From assembly GCA_001599975.1 (NCBI GenBank), contig BCIO01000004.1, forward strand, positions 2,825,328 through 2,889,327: 64,000 nucleotides of DNA, in the 5' to 3' direction. The notes under the pieces are model-generated. The model did no database searches and had not been told where the DNA came from. It was given only the letters and a program-made list of their open reading frames with translations. A program made the position numbers and the translations under genes. Below are positions 59,230 through 64,000 of this stretch, in pieces; positions within the stretch are counted from its first letter, which is position 1; every line of letters starts with the position of its first letter. This stretch comes from Cystobasidiopsis lactophilus. Its lineage: Eukaryota; Basidiomycota; Agaricostilbomycetes; Agaricostilbales; Chionosphaeraceae.

Positions 59230-61115
59230 TCACTTCTCGCCCGTCTGGCTTTCGAAATCCTTGGTGGACGAGGAGCCGAGCTCGAGCCACATGCAGTACC
59301 GCTCATACTCTTGTGGCGTGCCATCGAACTGAAACTTGACGTGGCCGATCTCGTCGATGCCCTCGCTGACTTGAGGCTCCTGGAAATCTTTGACAAAGGA
59401 GTTGAAGGCGATGATGGGAATGAGTTCGCGACGCGGAGTTCCTGGAACCGATGGCTGGACGAGGGCGCGGTAGAGGTTGTTGTGCCTGCGATCGCTTTGG
59501 CCTCAATAACCACTCGTTAGCGAATAAAGATGTCACACGACCTACCAGGCGAGGCGGGTCTCGCTCCAGACGAAGCAGCGAATCTTGATGCCCCTATGCT
59601 TGGCGATGTTGACGTAGAAGTTCCTTGTGGAAGCGTCGCGATTGGTGTTGTCGACGACGACCGACTTCTTGTCTTCGTCCAGGGCCTTCATGACGGCCTT
59701 GATGCAGCGTTCCCTCGACTTGAGCGTGTCCTGGTTGACGTGCACGTCTGAAGAGGCTCGTCAGACCCGTGGCCATGCTTGAGCAGATTTGGGACTGCTC
59801 ACAGTCCGAGAAGTGCTTTTGGTAAAATGAAGTTTTGCCAGCTGCTGGTGGTCCCACAAAGAGGATAAGCTCGGGCGGCAAAGCGGGGGAGCCAGGCTTG
59901 GGCTTTCGGCGGGTGACAGCCATGCTGGAAGGGCTGAGCAAAGGGCGATTGGGTCGAGCGAGGTAAGAGCGAACGTCGAGGCCGGCCAGTGGCGGGCTGG
60001 CGGTGTCTTGGTCCATGAAGAATTGCTCGGGGGTGTAGAAGGGGACGCCGACGTTGGCGGCCAACTTGATGTCGCCCGAGCTGTGGTCGCCGGATCGTCC
60101 CGCCGCGTCGCCGGATCGTCCAGCCGCGTCACCGACATAGAAAGACGATTCCAAGTCTGTGGCCGGTGAGCTTAGATTAGAAAAGCTTTCTACAGGTAAG
60201 CAAGCAGCTCACCGATGGGCTCCTTGACCAGACCCTCCAACACTTGCCACATGCCAGGGAGGGGCTTGCGGAAGAAATCCTTCTCCAGGGCGCCGAGGAA
60301 GTAAAGGGGAACGTCCAGCTGCAAAACGGCATTTCCGATTAAGCATGCGCTGACATGCATCTGGTGTGAAGCAGCCTCACCCTGGGAGCCAGCATGCTGA
60401 CTTTGGTCTTCAAATAGGAAAGCTTGAGGCCCTCCACGTTCTGGTTGCTGTAGGATGACCTTTCCGGCTCAGCCAACAGCCACAGAAAAAGGCAGTAAGC
60501 AAGCCCTACGACAGGATGACGATGCCAAAACCTTCGGCGTGCTTCTCCTTGATCTTGGCCAAGACGTTCTTCGAGTCCCAGCTGTGACAGCACGACGTGG
60601 TCCGAATGAGACTGAATCAATCACAATAGTGACAAGGCACTCACAACGCCCAGTCCTCTGCGTCCTTGGGCCACTTGTTGCCAGACTTGACTTTGATGAG
60701 GGTCTGGGGACGGCTGTCAGTCAAAGCCTCTCAAAACATTCCGCTTCACAAGGACTCACGCCGTCCTGTATAGAGCCGAATATGACATCGAACATCGATG
60801 CTGAAGGTAGAAGAGGGCCCCTTACCAGGTCAAAAGCGGCGATCTTGGTCTTGCCTTTGAGAGAGGTGCCCTCGATGCGGCCGGCGATGCAGGTGGCTTT
60901 GTGGCCGGGGAGGCTGGCGTTGGGGAGCCACTCGAACTTTGGCAACTTCTTGAACAGGGAGAATACGGCGCCGCCGCTGTCCATCTTGGCCTTCTTCGAG
61001 GTCGAGGCGAGAGGAGCGTCGCCCGCCGAGCCTGGGGCCGAGAGCTTTCGAGTCAGCTCTCGAGTGACGCGAAAATGAATGCTGAGATTGGGGTCTCACG
61101 TTTCTTGGAACTCAT
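59230..61115 (-). CDS. pnk1: Bifunctional polynucleotide 3'-phosphatase/5'-kinase (PNKP/Pnk1)
   Basis: DNA end-repair enzyme restoring 5'-phosphate and 3'-hydroxyl ends. Exons: 61115-61100, 61031-60826, 60765-60760 (6 nt), 60703-60645, 60581-60510, 60447-60381, 60318-60213, 60156-59803, 59747-59546 and 59485-59230; 447 residues. The N-terminal HAD phosphatase has the DxDGT motif built from three exons (FDL + DG + TLIKVKSG), then VILSNQN and SFYVGDAAGRS. The kinase part has the P-loop FVGPPAAGKTS, YVHVNQDTL and DNTNRD. No N-terminal FHA domain is present, as in other fungal members. An exact 7-residue duplication (DAAGRSG twice, 60089-60130) sits in the phosphatase motif. A basic KKAK segment near the start could be a nuclear signal. 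Confidence 0.95.
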
Positions 61116-61496
61116 GACTCGACTGACTCTGCTGAGCCGCAGAATGTTGGGTGGCGGAAAGTGGTGGACGGGAGCAAGAGGCGACGAGCGCAGTTTTGAG
61201 CGCGACGGCTGCCTCTGGTTGGCTCAAATAACCTCTGGAGGGCACTGTGAGTGCTTTCAAGACGCTCCAAAGACCAAAAGTGGGAGCGACGCGGCGCAAA
61301 TGAAATGTTGACCGATGTTTTGATTTTGTTCGAGCTCGACCAAGCCGCCCCATGGACTTTAATCTGTACACGCCCGGCAAGAAAGGTGAGCTCTGGTCTT
61401 ACTCATGGCCGCCAGGCCAGGTTTCTGAGACGAAGGCACACAGCGGGTCCCCTTGGCACATTGTTCGCGCGGCCAGCTGCTGCTTCGACCCTCGCC
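61116..61496. other. Intergenic, 381 bp, divergent promoter region
   Basis: Between the divergent starts of the kinase-phosphatase gene and the small protein at 61497. No structure recognised. Confidence 0.4.
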
Positions 61497-62273
61497 ATGG
61501 CCGGCGACGACTCGTTCGACTCGGACAGTAACGCCGTGCAGGCCTCGCCCAGGTCTCTGTTGAGCGCCTTCAAAGCCGTTGCCTCCTCCCCAGCAGCGCA
61601 CAGCGGCCTGGCCCCCTCGCCGCCCATTCGCACAACAAGCATCCGCGGCGAGCAGCAGCGCCGAAGGTCCGGCTCTGTCTCCTCCTCCGTGTCCATGTCG
61701 CCCGTCCAGTCCAAGCCAAGCACGCCGACTCGCAGACGGGTGCCCGCCGCCGCCGCATCACAACCGGCAGCGGTCATAGCAGAGGACAGCAAGCCAGGTT
61801 TGTGCTCTCAGACCTCCCTTAGTCATTGCCCCACGCTGACTGCCGTGGTATCGTTTGGCAAACAGCCTTCACTATATTCCAAGATACCTCGATCCAGCCA
61901 GATGAGCCTGTGATGCAAGACGAGGACCTGCCGTTCGAGATGGAGCTCGAAGGTGTGTTTTGCATTCCTGCCCTTGAATCGCTTGGCGATCCCTCAACAT
62001 TCTGTACGCACAGAGGATGAGGATATGGACGAGGACTGCGTGCCGGACGACAAGGAGAACTCGCGCCCGCCGCCCAAGCAAATCTCGCCGCGCCGGCTCT
62101 CGCCCCTGAGCGTCGAGCCGCCCTCTTCCGCCGCACCAGCAATACCGACCACCCCGCCACCACCGACTTCTTCTCAAGCGACGGTCGTGCAAGGCTTCTT
62201 GCCACCCCAGCCTGTGGAAGTTGGGGACTGGGACATGCCGCACAGGCTGTCGAAGCGCTCCAAGACATCTTGA
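61497..62273 (+). CDS. Small disordered protein with a KEN box, function unknown
   Basis: Predicted 209 residues from exons 61497-61797, 61884-61952 and 62014-62273; phases close. The sequence is rich in Ser, Pro and acidic residues with no folded domain. It contains TPTRRRV and SPRRLSP (candidate CDK sites), an acidic DEDMDEDCVPDD stretch and DDKENSR, a KEN motif of the kind read by the anaphase-promoting complex. The C-terminus is basic (HRLSKRSKTS). Those features fit a cell-cycle-regulated nuclear protein, but this is inference from short motifs. I do not recognise a family. The 86 bp first intron is longer than usual here. Confidence 0.6.
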
Positions 62274-62710
62274 AGGTGTTCCCCCTCCTGGCTATCCTTT
62301 CTGTTCTTGGACACTATCATTTTGGCCTGGCAAAGGGTTCTTGGGAAATCCTGCTGCCTCTCCCTCATTGTATCAACACCGAAGTTCTTTCTTGTCATTT
62401 TGCATTCGCGCGTCGCTGAGACCGCTGCCCTTGGCTTTCACTTTCACGAGACGATAAAAGCGATGAGAGGGACTTTTGGACTTGATTTCACAGCAAGAGC
62501 CTGCACAGCGAATCGAGATCACCACCAGTGTGTTACACCGACCTCCTCTTGCTTCGGAAGGCGGGTTATCGCACAAAGGGATATAGTACTCATGATAGCA
62601 GAAGGTAACAGTCGAAAGGCGGGTATATCAATCTTGAAATGGGCGTGTCGATATATCCACCAGGGCAAAGAGACCAGTCTTAGAGCGAAGGGCAAAGTCA
62701 ACCTTGGAAG
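62274..62710. other. Intergenic, 437 bp
   Basis: Between convergent genes; presumably their 3' untranslated regions. T-rich near 62380-62400. Nothing else seen. Confidence 0.4.
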
Positions 62711-63968
62711 CTAGCCTTGAGCGGCCTTGAAGAAAGCTCTGTGATCGCTCTCACACCAAAATGAGCCTAGGAAAGCTTGGGAAAGAAGGAAAGGAACGCA
62801 CGCCAGCTGGCGGTTCTTCTCCTTGTTGCCCTGCTTGTCGTTGACGAGGCGGTCGGTCTTCTCCGTCAGCTTTTCTTGGGTATCTTGCCACTACTCTGGG
62901 ATTCAGCTTGTAGCTCCCTAGGGCGAGAAAGGAAGGCTGGGCTCACAGCATTGAATATGTCTTCGAAGTTCTTGTTGTGCTCCTCGCCTGTCAGCTCAAT
63001 CATTATCTCAGCGATCAGAAACCGCAAAACGAAGGCAAGGCGACACTGACTAGTGGCTGGGAAGCTGGTCATGACGTCTTTGTTGTGCGTGGCCTGCTCG
63101 GTCATGGCCTCCACGTAGTCTGCAGCCACCAAACGACCGTGAGCTCAATCCGGGCAACGGGGGCCGCAGCCGCTCACCTTTGAGCTTATCATTCATCTTG
63201 GCCTGCAAATGATACGGTGATGATAGGCATGAATTGTGCAACGGAGGCGATGGAAGGTCCCCGGCGCACCTTGGCAGCCTCGAGCCTCTTGAAGTAGTGG
63301 ACAAAGTCAGTGACCTTCTGGTCGTTCAAGTCGGCGGTCTGCGAGGCAACTTCCTCGAAAGACGTCAAAAACTTGTCGCAGATGTCCGTGACGTTGTTGC
63401 TCAGGAAGTTGTTGAGGTCCAAGGCGCCGGCGGCCATGCTGGCTACAGTCTCGGAACGGGTGTCGATGATGGCTTTGTCGAGAGTACGCTTGACGTTATG
63501 AACGACAGCGAGGTCAGCTTTCTGGGTGTCCGCGTCGACGATTCTGGAGGGGCCGCCGCCGAAGACGGCCTCGGACGAGGGTTCGTTGACCAAAGTCTGG
63601 TCTGGGTCTACCTCCTCTTGTTCGTCATCATCATCATCATCGTCAGAAGAGTCCTGGCCCGGGTGAGACCTGGGGCGAGCGGCAAAGCTTTTGGATCTGA
63701 AATGGCCAGTGCGTCTGCCGTCCTCGTCATCCGAATCCGAATCAGAGGCCATCGCGCTGCTCAAGACTTGCGTGCGGGCTCTCGTATGGTTTCCAGGGGG
63801 CTTCAGGACCTTGCCAGTGCTGAATCGGCCTTGCAACGCGGCTTTGGGCTTGGAAGTGCTCTTGGTGTCTGTTCTCCCTTGCTCAGCTTGGGGTAGGCCG
63901 CTTTGAGCGCGTCAGGCACCTTTGAAGGGATTGGTGCGTCGGAAGGAGGGCTTCAATCGGTCGCCCAT
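62711..63968 (-). CDS. Hypothetical acidic coiled-coil protein, 299 aa
   Basis: Seven exons: 63968-63920, 63868-63270, 63202-63178, 63119-63051, 62987-62947, 62890-62802 and 62738-62711; phases close exactly. A basic N-terminus (RLKPSFRRTNPFK) is followed by Ser/Asp runs (SDSDSDDEDG; SSDDDDDDDEQEE). A predicted helical region follows, with long charged heptad-like segments (TRSETVASMAAGALDLNNFL, DFVHYFKRLEAAKAKMNDK, WQDTQEKLTEKTDRL). It looks like a nuclear or scaffold coiled-coil protein. I do not recognise the family. The start ATG lies only 33 bases from the right edge, so an upstream exon cannot be excluded. Confidence 0.65.
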
Positions 63969-64000
63969 GGCTCAAGGGCTGTCGTGGAGATGGGAAGAGG

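Noticed and set aside
63630-63660. CAT trinucleotide microsatellite
   Set aside because: It encodes the Asp run of the acidic protein on the other strand; coding low complexity explains it.
1-64000. CRISPR array, rRNA or tRNA genes
   Set aside because: No regularly spaced short repeats and no cloverleaf-like segment with A and B box words could be supported by eye; a tRNA scan would be decisive.

Overview
The window is nuclear DNA of a fungus, very probably a basidiomycete. The evidence is compact gene spacing, many short spliceosomal introns (mostly 47-75 bp, with GT[A/G/C]NG[T/C] donors and CAG/TAG acceptors), several exons of only 6-24 nt, occasional GC-AG introns, and families such as an MNR2-type CorA, a GDS1 winged-helix protein, TRI12-type MFS pumps and zinc-cluster factors. 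I cannot fix the class; Pucciniomycotina or Ustilaginomycotina are guesses. All gene models were spliced by eye, using reading-frame continuity and family motifs.

Layout. 1-1404: 5' part of a drug-efflux MFS gene running off the left edge. 1616-4769: CorA/MNR2 Mg2+ transporter. 5020-5708: small single-pass membrane protein. 5.8-13.3 kb: an old tandem segmental duplication, with two small genes whose Zn2Cys6 domain is at the C-terminus (6445-7560 and 10423-11565), an intact RanGAP gene (11905-13320), a decayed partial RanGAP copy (9077-9478) and an unrelated hypothetical gene between them. 13.5-26.7 kb: an oxidative gene cluster of three short-chain dehydrogenases, a Baeyer-Villiger monooxygenase, a cytochrome P450 and a large-subunit catalase. 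27-35.2 kb: a nucleotide-sugar transporter gene flanked by two arrays of diverged tandem repeats (about 1.02 kb x 3 on the left, about 0.44 kb x 5 on the right). The arrays share a core module in opposite orientation, so the transporter sits inside a large imperfect inverted repeat. 35.6-40.4 kb: a bHLH factor and a GDS1-type protein. 41.8-45.4 kb: tandem paralogues of an unrecognised multi-pass membrane protein. 45.6-46.5 kb: SRR1-like protein. 46.6-52.9 kb: two tandem TRI12-type MFS transporters with a near-identical tract that includes an intron. 54.3-56.4 kb: single-pass membrane protein. 56.6-59.1 kb: a head-to-head pair of membrane-anchored SGNH hydrolases, one apparently catalytically dead. 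59.2-61.1 kb: polynucleotide kinase 3'-phosphatase. 61.5-64.0 kb: two hypothetical proteins.

How the genes may work together. The SDR/BVMO/P450 block looks like a pathway that oxidises a cyclic or long-chain substrate (alcohol to ketone to ester or lactone, plus hydroxylation); the adjacent catalase could remove peroxide. The MFS pumps, transporters and remaining genes look like ordinary housekeeping or accessory genes. No tRNA, rRNA, CRISPR array or recognisable retroelement was seen.
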